DNA of 64,000 nucleotides from Archegozetes longisetosus (Eukaryota; Arthropoda; Arachnida; Sarcoptiformes; Trhypochthoniidae), in the NCBI GenBank assembly GCA_018873245.2, contig JAEMBT020000003.1, positions 10,411,843-10,475,842 of the forward strand, given 5' to 3'. The position numbers were made by a program, and so were the translations under genes. Below the pieces are notes generated by a model. The model ran no database searches and was not told the DNA's origin. It worked only from the letters and a program-made list of their open reading frames with translations. The first letter of the stretch is position 1. Every line of letters starts with the position of its first letter. Shown piece by piece: positions 43,099 through 52,541 of the stretch.

Positions 43099-44486
43099 TG
43101 TCAAAATCCTCCCTCATATTAAAGATGTTAGTCAGTACGTAATTGATATACTTGGCAATAATTCAAACAATTGGCCTCATTTACTTCTCTATCCTTATTG
43201 TCCAACTCCTATCGGGGAGGATATAAGAAATGCTGTTAACGGTAAAGCATCGCGTTATATTGGATTCTTCGAAAGATCTTCGATATTGAGCAAAACAGAA
43301 AAACGTGAATTTAATATCCATTATGATTAGATTTTTGAAATTATTTTTAAAAATTAATGAGGCAAATTATAAGAATATAATACTTTTGAATTTCATTTTA
43401 TCAGATGGAAGACCACTATTTGATTACTTCAATTCCTATGATATTGAGGTCTATTATTACATAATGTTATCTCTGCTCGCATTTGGACTTCTGTTCGCTG
43501 TTAGAAACCGAAGTCTATCAACCTTCTTCTCGGTTCTTTGGGACTTTGTATCTGTTATTCTTTCGGATATTATTGTTCGAAGAATAACAGGTAGTATCTC
43601 GAGAGTAATGGTCGTACTATGGCTTTTATGTTCTCTTGTAATATTGACTGGATTTGCTGCTGCATTGTGGAATTTCATGATACATAAGGATACAATCGAT
43701 AGAATCGATTCATGGGATGACTTACACACTAAACCTCAGTGGAAGAAAATGAAAATTTATTCACCATATTATTTCGAAATGAGCGAATTCACTCTTCGTG
43801 ATTCATCACCAATGGCTTTAGATTTCAGGAAGAGGTCAGTTATGTTTGACCCGTTTAAGCACATCCTGGATAATAACATGTTCGGAGACTTGATACAAAA
43901 GATAACGAAAGAAGATGTAGTCCTTAGCACAGATAGTCTTGCATTACATTACTTCAAAACCAGGTTTAAATACGAGTTTAAACATTTCGGTTCAGAAGGA
44001 TTTGACTATCACATATCGAAATCAGGCTTCGGGATGAAACCTTATTTCGTTTTATTCAATTCGAAATCCGGTTTAAAACTTGTCAATAAATTCAACACTC
44101 TGTAAGTTGAAAGTTGAGATTTGCTTCACGTAATAATATTTTTTATTTGAAGTATGGCTCGTGTGATTGATATGGGTATTTATGAATATGAGGTTCGCAA
44201 ATCCCTTAGACTTAATGGATATGGACCTGACATTAACACTGAAGTTGACACAGAAGTCTATGTATTCGGAGCTATCACTTTGAAGCAAATGAAAGGAGTT
44301 TTCATTGGGATTCTAATTTGCCATACATTCAGCATATTCGTTTTCCTAATGGAATTATTGATTCATCACTATTTGAGCAGAATATGCACTTTTGTCTCAC
44401 AAGCGTTGCATAATTCTCGTATTATATCACATTTATTGGAACTCTACCATTTCTATATCAATTCGAATAGAGTTAATCCTCAATAA
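43099..44486 (+). CDS. Ionotropic-receptor-like ligand-gated channel, pore and C-terminal exons
   Basis: Three exons join in phase: 43099-43304, 43405-44101 and 44153-44486 (about 410 codons). The introns are 43305-43404 (GTGAAT...TTATCAG) and 44102-44152 (GTAAGT...TTTGAAG). The protein shows a first membrane helix (VYYYIMLSLLAFGLLFAV), a pore-loop region (STFFSVLWDFVSVILSD) and an R-V-M-V-V-L-W-L-L third helix (about VLWLLCSLVILTGFAAALWN). IDSWDDLHT opens the S2 lobe, and a last helix is GVFIGILICHTFSIFVFLME. This is the topology of IR/iGluR channels, which in arthropods serve chemosensation. The pore lacks the SYTANLAAF motif of true glutamate receptors, as in divergent IRs. An upstream S1 exon carries a stop, so function is uncertain. 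Frames starting at 43305 and 44154 are only parts of it. Confidence 0.75.
44102..44152 (+). other. 51-bp intron in the IR-like gene
   Basis: GTAAGT donor and a T-rich tract ending TTTGAAG. Splicing restores a Leu codon across the junction and joins the S2 lobe to the last membrane helix. Without it, the frame ends at the TAA in the donor. Confidence 0.8.
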
Positions 44487-44511
44487 TTTGAATTCGTTTT
44501 ATCTATTATTT

Positions 44512-44925
44512 CATAGGGCACTACTAACACAAAGCATTTTATCAAACACTTGTTCAGAGTACAATTCAATAAAGTTAATAATTTTCGAAAATATTTTCTA
44601 GTCTTATAATTGGTTTCTATAGTTCAGACGAATTGTGATTCAGTAATTATAACTTTGATTAGATGTCGAAACCGTTTCTCAATCGGTCAAAAAACGACGA
44701 TATCAATTCATATTTTTTGCTTCTGCTTTATTTTGTTTAATATTTGTGTAGATTAACGGTTTAGATATCACTCAGTAGCGTACCTTTCATTAATACAGAA
44801 TTTAAGAAATATTTTTCAATCTGTATCAATTTAATACTAATTTTCTAAACATCTTCATGATTTCGAGTATTATATCCTTAAATAATTTAAATACAAGATT
44901 TGTCGCATCATTTATCATAAGATGT
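44512..44925 (+). repeat. 3' flank of the IR-like gene, duplicated downstream (copy 1)
   Basis: Starts with GCACTACTAACACAAAGCAT and aligns with 47785-48240 over about 420 bp in the same orientation at roughly 80 percent by eye. It follows the IR stop codon directly and includes CAATAAA near 44567, a possible polyadenylation signal. Confidence 0.75.
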
Positions 44926-45610
44926 TTTGGTTAATGTCTAGGAGATCAGGACGATTATCTTCTACTAGTCACATCCTTCTGTAACCTATATCATCATACT
45001 CAACTCTCAATATGAAATAAAAATTGATGTCATTTTCCATAGACCACGCTCCTTTTCTAATATCTAATTAATTAATTTTCTGGGTCGGATTTAGTATCGT
45101 TCCACCTTAGTGAATGTAGCTACGGACAAAATGTATACTGAGTTAGATTCCACCCACAAGTGAATTTATTACCCTACCTGCATGGGTAGTCACGCCCTCT
45201 ATAAAATTCTCTAGATGGGCGTGGTCAATGTAACTATTCTTATGTGAAATTCAATTCTGAGTCGAATGAGACAAGTGTCATGAGGCTTCGCCCACTCGTC
45301 ACCAAGTTATAGAGAATTTTATTCACAGGGAGCGTGACCGCCCATGGGGTAAGGTCATGAATTTCACTTTGTGAGTGGAGCCCAACTCAGTATACATCTT
45401 GTCCGTAGCCACATTTGCTAAGACGGAGCAACTTTACAAAATCCAGCCCAGAAAATAAGTTATTAACGAGATATAGCAAAGGGGACGTTACCTATGGAGA
45501 GTACTTGTCAATTTTTTCGCTCTATTAGGAATTGAGTATGATGATGTAAGTTACACGAGGATGTGACTAGTAGAAGGTCGTCGTCTAGATCTCCCAGACT
45601 AACCCAAAGT
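44926..45610. repeat. Long palindrome with arms of about 300 bp
   Basis: Outer blocks: GGTTAATGTCTAGGAGATC on the left and GATCTCCCAGACTAACC on the right. Internal pairs include ACTAGTCACATCCT, ATTTTCTGGG and CGGACAAAATGTATACTGAG with their inverted partners, converging near 45265. It lies at the end of the duplicated 3' flank; the other copy of that flank lacks it there. The centre shares GGGCGTGG and CATGAGG.TTCGCCCACT blocks with the palindrome starting at 48562. Confidence 0.8.
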
Positions 45611-45652
45611 AATTTATCCTGTCCATACGACTTTGTATTAACTGAGTTATAC
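45611..45652 (-). repeat. Pogo/Tigger right-end fragment
   Basis: CCTGTCCATACGACTTTGTA followed by TTAACTGAGTTATACCG closely resembles the right end of the element at 8983-9591. No left end is nearby. Confidence 0.5.
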
Positions 45653-46925
45653 CGTTTTTAATTACGAACTTTGCGATCGTTTTAATACTTAAGTAATTTA
45701 AGAAACTTGCTGCTTGGTAAATAAAACAGTTTTATGTTAGATTTAAATGATTACATAACAAGTTGATAGGCGAAAGTACAGTTTTATTGCACTACATAGA
45801 AAGTCATATGAAGATGATTGTTGATATAGTCTTGATGGAGCATCGATCTGTAATTAAATTTCTAGATTTTAGCGATCAGAATTTATGAATTTTATGGAAG
45901 TGCTTATGACTTGGGATCATCTATATACGAAAGACCTGATCTAAAAGTTTTGTGTAGAGTCTTTAGTATGTGTGTGTTCAAGTTGAACGAATTGGAATCG
46001 GGGGACTTCAATGTAAGATTCCAATCCGCTATTACCTATAATTCTATTAAAGAGTCTGGTAGGACTCGATAGAATGTGCTTTAGTAGGAAGTTAAGTTAT
46101 AACTTACTTTTAATATACATAATTTTCTTTGTTTAATATAAATATATAAAACAATACAATCACATTACCTTCACTAGTGCTTTTCTTGCATACTATTCAG
46201 TACAAAGTAAGAAATAGGGTTTTTTCTAATAAGAAATCTCTTGCTTTTATACTCTTTTTGATGTCCTGAGGTTACTATATTTACTTCATTGGGAAAAATT
46301 TATGTTTACATCAAAATAATTATATACTTTGTAATTTAGGTAAATAATAGTTAATTGGATATTTACTTGCACTACAACTGTAAAGTTATCAACTAAAAAC
46401 TTAGTACACCTAAAAGATGTAACTACAATTTCTATTTTATGATACATCTTTATCATTATCAAACCAAAAAAGACTAAAGTTTAGCTCTTAAAACGAATAA
46501 AACAAACTAAAAAGGACTGTAAACAATATTTTTATATTTCCCAATATGTAGTAGATATTTAGCACATCAGTTCAAACTCGATCTTATTTACATAGAAGTC
46601 GAGCCAAGGTTAGATAAGTTAATTTCTGCACGGATCCCTGACGAATTGATACTGCTGCGAAACCAATAGCGGGTGATCGGCAAATAACAGTGCATATATA
46701 TGATATTAGTATAGATGCTGCATAGATGCAGTATAGAGACTGTGCATACGATGCTTCAGCAGAACTAAGCATATTGAAACTCAATGCTCGTTAGCTACCT
46801 CATACGCCCGTTACAACGAAAAACAAAAGAGGATTGAGTGTAACAAATCTGGTTTACAAGTTTTTAAAGATATAAACTTTTATGTATCAATGAATGACTT
46901 GCGACTCGATTTGGGCTCATAACTA
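45653..46925. other. Non-coding region
   Basis: No supported gene. The minus-strand frame at 46584-46784 has no signature. Confidence 0.35.
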
Positions 46926-46929
46926 TAAA

Positions 46930-47320
46930 CCCGAAACTAAGATAGTCAAATGTGGCGTATCAAAAAGGCCAAATCTCCACTAAAAGTTTTAAGATCCAAC
47001 CTGCTATAAAAAATATGGTCTTTGTCTTTCGAAGTCCGAAAGGCATTATACTATTTAAGTGCATTCCACACGGCAGTACAATTACAGGTGCGTATTACGC
47101 AGTTAAAATTAAAAGATTGCGTAATGCGAACAAAGAGATGATAATTGCAGTGTTAACGAGGATCATTCTGCTTCTGTAGGACACACAAGTCTGAAGCTGT
47201 ATTGATTGCGCTAGCTGAAGCTAAATTCAAATTATTGCTTATTTGCTGTGCCTTTTGATACTGCTTTTTCTCTCTTTTATGTGCTGAAGAAGACTTAAAG
47301 TCGAAAATTTCACTCCCTTC
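46930..47320 (+). pseudogene. Mariner transposase remnant
   Basis: The frame reads FKIQPAIKNMVFVFRSPKGI, then ILFKCIPHGSTITGAYYAVK and LRNA. It matches the mariner stretch K.QPSA.KVM.tVFWD.KG...idflp.G.TIn...Y. After stops and frame changes, ALAEAKFKLL and a PFDTAFSLFYVLKK segment correspond to the later ...F.LLPHPPYSPDLAPSDF.LF region. The catalytic FWD is degraded to FRS. It lies where the coding part of a second IR copy would be expected. Confidence 0.75.
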
Positions 47321-47780
47321 ATCTTCAACGATAATTGGAGAGTTTATTTTCTCATTTTATACCTTACCGTTAAGTTCTATCAATTGAACTCATAGAAAGA
47401 TCATCTTGCGAAATCTGTAGTTTCAGAAGCGAAACATTTGTCATTTTCTTCAAACTTTTTGCGAATCTTTTCTGTTTGAAAGATTAGAACATTTTTGATG
47501 GATAGTTCGTTAGCGAGGAAGAATTAAATTAAATCTAAGTCAAACACTGAATAGGATTAACATTTTATAATGGCTAAGTATGTGGATTAAATCTCAACAC
47601 AAATATGTATTGTATAAAATCTCAGGCCAATTATTTGATTATAAAGAAAAGCAATACTGATGCAATTTCTTATAGCCTTAAAATTGTTGATTTAATGATA
47701 AGTAAATTTATTTTTACAGGAAACTCGTCTTTCAAAACTTTATTTGAATTATGAAATTCTTGATTTGTTTTGTTTAGTAT
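47321..47780. other. Non-coding region
   Basis: Probably the end of the mariner remnant and its flank; no TIR with TA duplication was located. Confidence 0.3.
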
Positions 47781-47784
47781 ATCA

Positions 47785-48240
47785 TAGAGCACTACTAACA
47801 CAAAGCATTTTATTAAACACTTATTTAGCGTACAATTTAATTAAGTTAATTATTTTTGAAGCCACTTTCTAGTCTTATAATTTCTCCGTTTTCTACAGTT
47901 CAGATGAATTGTTTTTCATCTATAACTTTGATTAAGTATCAAAACCATTCCTCAATAGGTCAATAAACGATTACATTAATTCATATTTTGCATTCCACTA
48001 TATTTTGGCCTTTGTTTCATATTCTTTTATATTTCTTTAGATTAATGGGTCAGAAGTCACTCTGTAGCGAATCTTTTATTAAATCAGAACTTGAGAAATA
48101 TTTTATAATCTGTTCCAATTAAGTACTAATTTTCTGCACATGTTTATGATTTCAAGTTTTATATTATGAAGCAATTTAAATATAAGACTAATATAAGGAC
48201 TAGTATAAAGACTAATCACATCATTTATCAAATATGTTTT
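47785..48240 (+). repeat. Duplicated IR-locus 3' flank (copy 2)
   Basis: Begins GCACTACTAACACAAAGCAT and follows copy 1 (44512-44925) through to CATCATTTATCA. The coding sequence that should precede it is gone; a mariner remnant lies upstream instead. It is read as the leftover of a tandemly duplicated receptor gene. Confidence 0.7.
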
Positions 48241-48843
48241 TAATATTCGATTGTCAATTCGAGATTTACGTAAAAATAATTTCTCAAAACTTAATTTCTG
48301 ATTATTTTTTGTGGAGACTAACAAATCATCGAGATCATTACATTCTTTCTCGACTTACTAATTAAATTAAGAACTGCTATGATTTTAATGTTTGAGAATA
48401 AATTATAATAGTGCAAAGTAACTTTCTCGTTAGATGTTGAAAAACAATAATCAAAACTAACTGAAGTCTTTGTCAATCATTTGATAGTTTTTTGAACTTT
48501 TTATATTAAAATGCTTTCTCTAGTCTTCTTTATTTAAAGAAATTTAGGTTTAAATTGAGTCGAGGTGGCCAAATGAGGCATAACATATAAGGTGGTCAAC
48601 CTCTATATGGGCGTGATCAGTATGATGAGTAGAGTCGATTGGGGTGGTCCCATGAGGTTCCGCCCACTTCTCAAAAATTCAAAATGGCGTCCTAGCGGCG
48701 TGGCTATGGGCGGATTTCAACCTTTAACTCATATAGGTTCTATCCACAAGGTCATACCCTCTTACCACTAGTATTAGCTTAGTTACGCCCACTTTTCTAC
48801 TTTAATTTGATAAATACAAATGAGTTGCGATATATATAGTGTT

Positions 48844-49240
48844 GCTTATAGTGGATTCGTTAGTTATCTACGTTAGTTACCTATCTCTTCCCCACTTGTT
48901 TTATTTCTTAAGATGTCCGCATTCGCATTAGAACCAGCTCGAGGCCAACCGATTCACATTACAAATGCGGTAGAGTTTTCGGGGCAAGCTGGCCTGCTGT
49001 ATAAATTTTGTAGAGCACAAATTGTGTATATTTATAAGAATTAAGAAATAAACCTGCCAAAGAAATCAATATGTGAACTTCTCAATTGATCCACCTCCGC
49101 GTGGTGGGGAAAGGACAATAGTATAGGTATCTAACGGATCTAATATAACTATATTAGATATAGTTATATATATCGCATTATATGTATCTATTACTGTATA
49201 TATATAGTAGTTATAGTTATACTATATAGATATTACTGTA
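48844..49240 (+). other. Centre of the palindromic element
   Basis: A less AT-rich stretch holds a 43-aa frame beginning MSAFALEPARGQPIHITNAV at 48913 and ending at a TAA near 49042, then AATAAA near 49049. This layout could be part of an LTR or a captured exon, but I could not find matching termini. From 49135 to 49240 the sequence is TATA-rich and self-complementary. Confidence 0.3.
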
Positions 49241-49330
49241 TATATCGTAACTTATATGTATCTTTCAGTTTAAAGTAGAAAAGTGGGGGTAAATAAAGTA
49301 ATACTAGTGGTAGGGGAGTAAGCGTAGCAC

Positions 49331-49455
49331 GTCAATTCAGCCCCAACAATTCAGTCCGTGACTATTCAACCCTAAGACAACTCAGCCCCTGACTATTCAG
49401 CCTCAAGACAATTTAGCCATATGACAACTCAGCCGCAAGTACTAATTCAGCATAA
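49331..49455 (+). repeat. Minisatellite, left arm of FB-3
   Basis: About seven copies of a 17-20 bp unit containing (A)ATTCAGCC(CC)AAGAC or ACTATTCAGCC. The inverted counterpart lies at 50520-50625. Spacing varies, so the array is a diverged minisatellite. Confidence 0.85.
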
Positions 49456-49479
49456 AATAGAAGTACTAATTCCAACGTA

Positions 49480-49546
49480 GAGCTATGGTCTAATAGGTAG
49501 GGTTGCCGCCTTAAAACACTAAAGCACAGGTTCGAGCCACTGAAGG
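49480..49546 (+). other. tRNA-derived (SINE-like) sequence
   Basis: ATGGTCTAATAGGTAGGGTT resembles an A-box and D-arm of tRNA-Glu type, and GGTTCGAGCCA at 49529-49539 is a B-box/T-arm. Spacing is right for a tRNA, but the acceptor ends do not pair and the anticodon arm is poor. It is a tRNA pseudogene or SINE head, not a working tRNA. Confidence 0.45.
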
Positions 49547-49716
49547 AAGTAGATTTTTTTCAACACTATTTTAAGCTTAATTCAATTTGATTCTATCAAA
49601 CTAATTAAATTTATTAATTTGATCAAATCAAATCGAATTTTAATGATCAAAATTTTGTTTTTGATCATAAAAAATCAATACGTCTGCGTCAAATACAGAT
49701 TGAAAAATACTTGTCA

Positions 49717-49727
49717 GGAGTCGAACC
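49717..49727 (-). promoter_or_regulatory. RNA polymerase III B-box-like motif
   Basis: On the minus strand GGTTCGACTCC is a perfect T-arm/B-box string. No convincing A-box lies 30-60 bp upstream, so transcription is unproven. Confidence 0.25.
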
Positions 49728-49892
49728 ACCACCAAACAGGAAGAAGTATCGTGATGCTGCTTCCAGTTTGAAAAGGAATATGGAAAATATGGACAAAGCG
49801 ATATCATAAAGTATCTTAGAAGTGTCGCTCACAATCTTTCATTTTAATACTTTTTTAACTTATCTTTTAGTTTCAAAGCTATTTTTAACGTA

Positions 49893-50473
49893 TAAGTGCG
49901 TTTTAAATACGCGCGTATCTAAAACGAAGCTGGGCTTTTTTATGGACCACAAAAATGGTCTTAAATACGCACGTATTTAAAGTGAAACACTAATAAATTC
50001 GTTTTAAATACGCACTAGATGACATTATTTTTTTTTGCGTTACTTTGAAGCACTTTGTTATTTTGAGTAATAAGAATTTTAATTGAATTTTTTTAGCTTA
50101 ATGGTCGATAATTAGATGTTAAGCTTTATTAAACAAAAGTATCAAAATTCGTTTGAATTACATATATTTATCAATAATTTATCACATTTTTCATTTATTA
50201 AAGTAAGTATAATTTAAAGCTAGATTATTCTGATTCACTTTCATCTTCACTCTCGACTTCTACCTCATCATCAGATTCGATATCTGTTAAGTATGAGTGT
50301 TCTCCTAAGCACACATTATTATCAAAATACTTATCAATTTGTGCAGCAACTAACGCGTTATCAGCATTTTTAATAATGTTTCATGAAAAGTGCGCGTTTA
50401 AAGTGAAACTGACTTTTTTAGAGCTGACCTCACTTTATGAGGCTTAAATACGCACGTGTTTAATGTGAACTTA
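49893..50473. mobile_element. Nested TA-flanked element in the centre of FB-3
   Basis: TA at 49891-49892 and 50474-50475 flanks inverted ends TAAGTGCGTTTTAAATACGC and, complemented, TAAGTTCACATTAAACACG. TTTAAATACGCRCGTAT motifs recur inside both ends. ACG immediately outside both TAs belongs to the FB-3 arms. A coding remnant lies on the minus strand. Confidence 0.6.
50225..50371 (-). pseudogene. Acidic C-terminal protein remnant inside the nested element
   Basis: On the minus strand, 48 codons before a TAA: ALVAAQIDKYFDNNVCLGEH followed by a very acidic tail (ESDDEVEVESEDESESE). An upstream stop and no other exon show it is a fragment. Position between inverted ends suggests the end of a transposase, but no family motif is present. 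Confidence 0.4.
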
Positions 50474-51386
50474 TACGTTAAAAATTGTTTTAATAAAATT
50501 TTACTATCGTAATATTTTCTTGATGCTGAATTGTCGGGAGCTGAATAGTCTTAGGGCTGGATTATTTTGGGGCTAAATTGTCTATGGCTGAATTTACGTC
50601 GCTGAATTGTCTGGGGCTGAATTCACATGGAACCGAGAGTAAGACCTTGTGGGTAGAACCTATATGAGTTAAAAATTAAAACTCATTCACAGCCACGTCC
50701 CTAGAATGCCTTTTTTAATTTTTTGAAAGTGGGTGGAACCTCATGGGACCACCCCCAATCAACTCTACTTATCACACTGGCCACACTCATATAGGGGTTG
50801 ACTACCTTATATGTTATACTACATTTGGCCACTTCAACCGTAACATTTGCATGGTTTCAGATTAATCAAATTGTTTAACGGAAAAGTCTCTTTCATCAGG
50901 TGGTTGTCAAGAAATGATGTAAAGTAAGCTTAATCTTCATCTTGAAAACCTCTAAATACGTACCTCAAAGCCTCAAAGAACTTTTAGATTTGTGATGAAG
51001 TGACAGTATTTAGTGATAACATTCAACCACATCGCTTTAGCCTCTAACCTGAAACATATTTGTAACGATAGCTGAAGTAGCATTCTAGACAAGTACTTTA
51101 GTAAACGATATCAAAACAGAGTTTATACTCGCCTTTAGACCAGTATTTAGAGTATCAACATTATTGTTACCTATGGTCATAGATCAGTCGATAGTGATAG
51201 TCGTTACACAATTGGTCTTCTACTTAATATACTTTGACACAGTGATGCTCAACGCTCGAGCGTTTGGCGCTCGGTAGCGAGCGCGAACGTCGAGCGTTCT
51301 AATTTTGCCGAGCGTGAGTGGACGCTCGAGCGTCTTACCCCCAAGCGCCGAGCGCGAGCGTTGAGCGTCAAGTCTTAGTACGTATT

Positions 51387-51979
51387 AAGGCTGTGCCAAC
51401 TACCATGAGTAGTCGGTTAGTAGTCGGGTAACTACTGACTACCGACTTCATAAAATATCCGGTAGTCACTCATTAATGATTTCTCATTCATTGGCGGTTA
51501 CTCATAAGTAATCACAACTACTTATGTAAATGTTTTATGATAATTATTTTATAAGTCCTAATGATGAACACGGGAAACTGATTTTCTTATCTATAAAGAT
51601 TACGTCAACTGAAAATTAAAACCCGGGTGATATTAAAACTCATTATTAGAAATTTCACAATTAGTAATCACTATTCTCTTCACAAATCTTGTCAATTACT
51701 TCATTAATTGTTAATTCATTAATGAAACTTGTCAAGTATTTTACAAATTTTATTGTTAAACTGTCTTTTATATTTTCTAGTGAATAAAACTCAATAAATA
51801 AATACTCGCATTCAATGAGTTGTAAGTAGTTTTGAAAACCCGTGGCTACCTGAAAATACCCATGACTACTCGTCAATAAATGATACTCGTAAATGTGATC
51901 ATAGTCAGGAAAATAGTCATGACTACTGACTACTTTTGGTAAAGTAATGATGACTACTTTCTGGCACCGGCCCAGCCCT
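51387..51979. mobile_element. Nested element with TAGTAGTC-rich ends and 10-bp direct repeat
   Basis: AGTACGTATT occurs at 51377-51386 and 51980-51989. The inverted ends are AAGGCTGTGCC and, complemented, AGGGCTGGGCC. Sub-terminal zones are full of TAGTAGTC / GACTACTGACTAC motifs. The 71-aa minus-strand frame inside (51661-51876) has no clear transposase motif. The terminal structure fits hAT, but the direct repeat is longer than the usual 8 bp. Confidence 0.75.
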
Positions 51980-52167
51980 AGTACGTATTTTCCATATTAG
52001 AAATACAGTATAGATATTTTTTTAATACAAAACAATTAGATTTTACTAAATATAAATTTTTACATAAAAATTTATGACTTATTCTGTTTTAAAGAGTTTA
52101 CACAGAATCTTTTTGAGTCTGAAACTAATTGTGTTCGCATATCTTCAATATAAACAATTTATTTATA

Positions 52168-52308
52168 GGGAAAACAGTATAACTTTTTAATTTTTAAGGT
52201 TCCTTTTTGAACATTATAACTGGTAATGTTAATAATCAACTGTATTAATCTCTTGAATATAGTGTTGAATAAGGAGCTCTAAAAATTGCAAAGTTATACT
52301 GATGTATC
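52168..52308. mobile_element. 141-bp TA-flanked MITE nested in the hAT element
   Basis: TA at 52166-52167 and 52309-52310. Inverted ends share CAGTATAACTTT..AATTTTTA. The related hAT copy at 26790-26812 reads straight across this point (TTTATTTATGAC), giving the empty site. Confidence 0.75.
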
Positions 52309-52541
52309 TATATATGACATCAGCTTTTGAACTAAAGTATTTGTTTGAATGGTTTTCAATGAGTGAGTATCATATTTATGAAATTTATATATGATACAAA
52401 TAAAGTTATAGCTTAAAAAAATAACTTTGTGTAGAAAGACCTTTCAATTCATGGACTTTGCTTACTTGACGCTCGGTAAACGCTCGGCGCTCGAGCGCCA
52501 ATTTCTGACCGAGCGCGAGCGTGTGCATCACTGCTTTGACA

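Larger units (their letters stand above)
49323..50634. mobile_element. Foldback (FB/MULE-like) element FB-3 with minisatellite terminal repeats
   Basis: A 9-bp duplication with one mismatch, GGGAGTAAG at 49314-49322 and GAGAGTAAG at 50635-50643. The left terminus reads CGTAGCACGTCAATTCAGCC; the right, complemented, reads GGTTCCATGTGAATTCAGCC. Both arms carry arrays of an AATTCAGCCCCAAGAC-like unit in opposite orientation. The interior has a tRNA-like sequence and a nested 581-bp element. The insertion is proven by the interrupted palindrome around it. Confidence 0.88.
48562..50842. mobile_element. Large palindromic element split by foldback element FB-3
   Basis: The left arm 48562-48843 starts with AGGTGGCCAAATG. 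It pairs with 49240-49322 plus 50644-50842, which ends CATTTGGCCACTT. Removing FB-3 and one 9-bp copy makes the right arm continuous with the left-arm complement across GGTAGGGGAGTAAG / ACCTTGTGGG. The original element was about 960 bp. The centre (48844-49240) is described separately. Confidence 0.85.
51240..52533. mobile_element. hAT element with GAGCGC-rich ends and two nested insertions
   Basis: An exact 8-bp duplication, CTTTGACA, at 51232-51239 and 52534-52541. Ends are CAGTGATGCTCAACGCTCG and, complemented, CAGTGATGCACACGCTCGCG. CAGTGATGC is a typical hAT terminus. Sub-terminal zones (51247-51370 and 52470-52525) are packed with CGAGCGC/GCGCTCG motifs. Removing the nested elements at 51387-51979 and 52168-52308 leaves about 550 bp, so it is non-autonomous. 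A truncated relative lies at 26750-27049. Confidence 0.92.

Noticed and set aside
43305-43404. N-terminal 34 residues of the reported frame starting at GTG 43305
   Set aside because: They lie in a 100-bp intron; splicing at 43304/43405 keeps the frame and joins an upstream coding exon.
49480-49546. Functional tRNA-Glu gene
   Set aside because: Acceptor ends do not pair and the anticodon arm is poor; only the A- and B-boxes resemble a tRNA.
49331-50625. Ordinary satellite array
   Set aside because: The two arrays are inverted, bounded by a 9-bp duplication, and interrupt a palindrome, so they are the arms of one inserted element.
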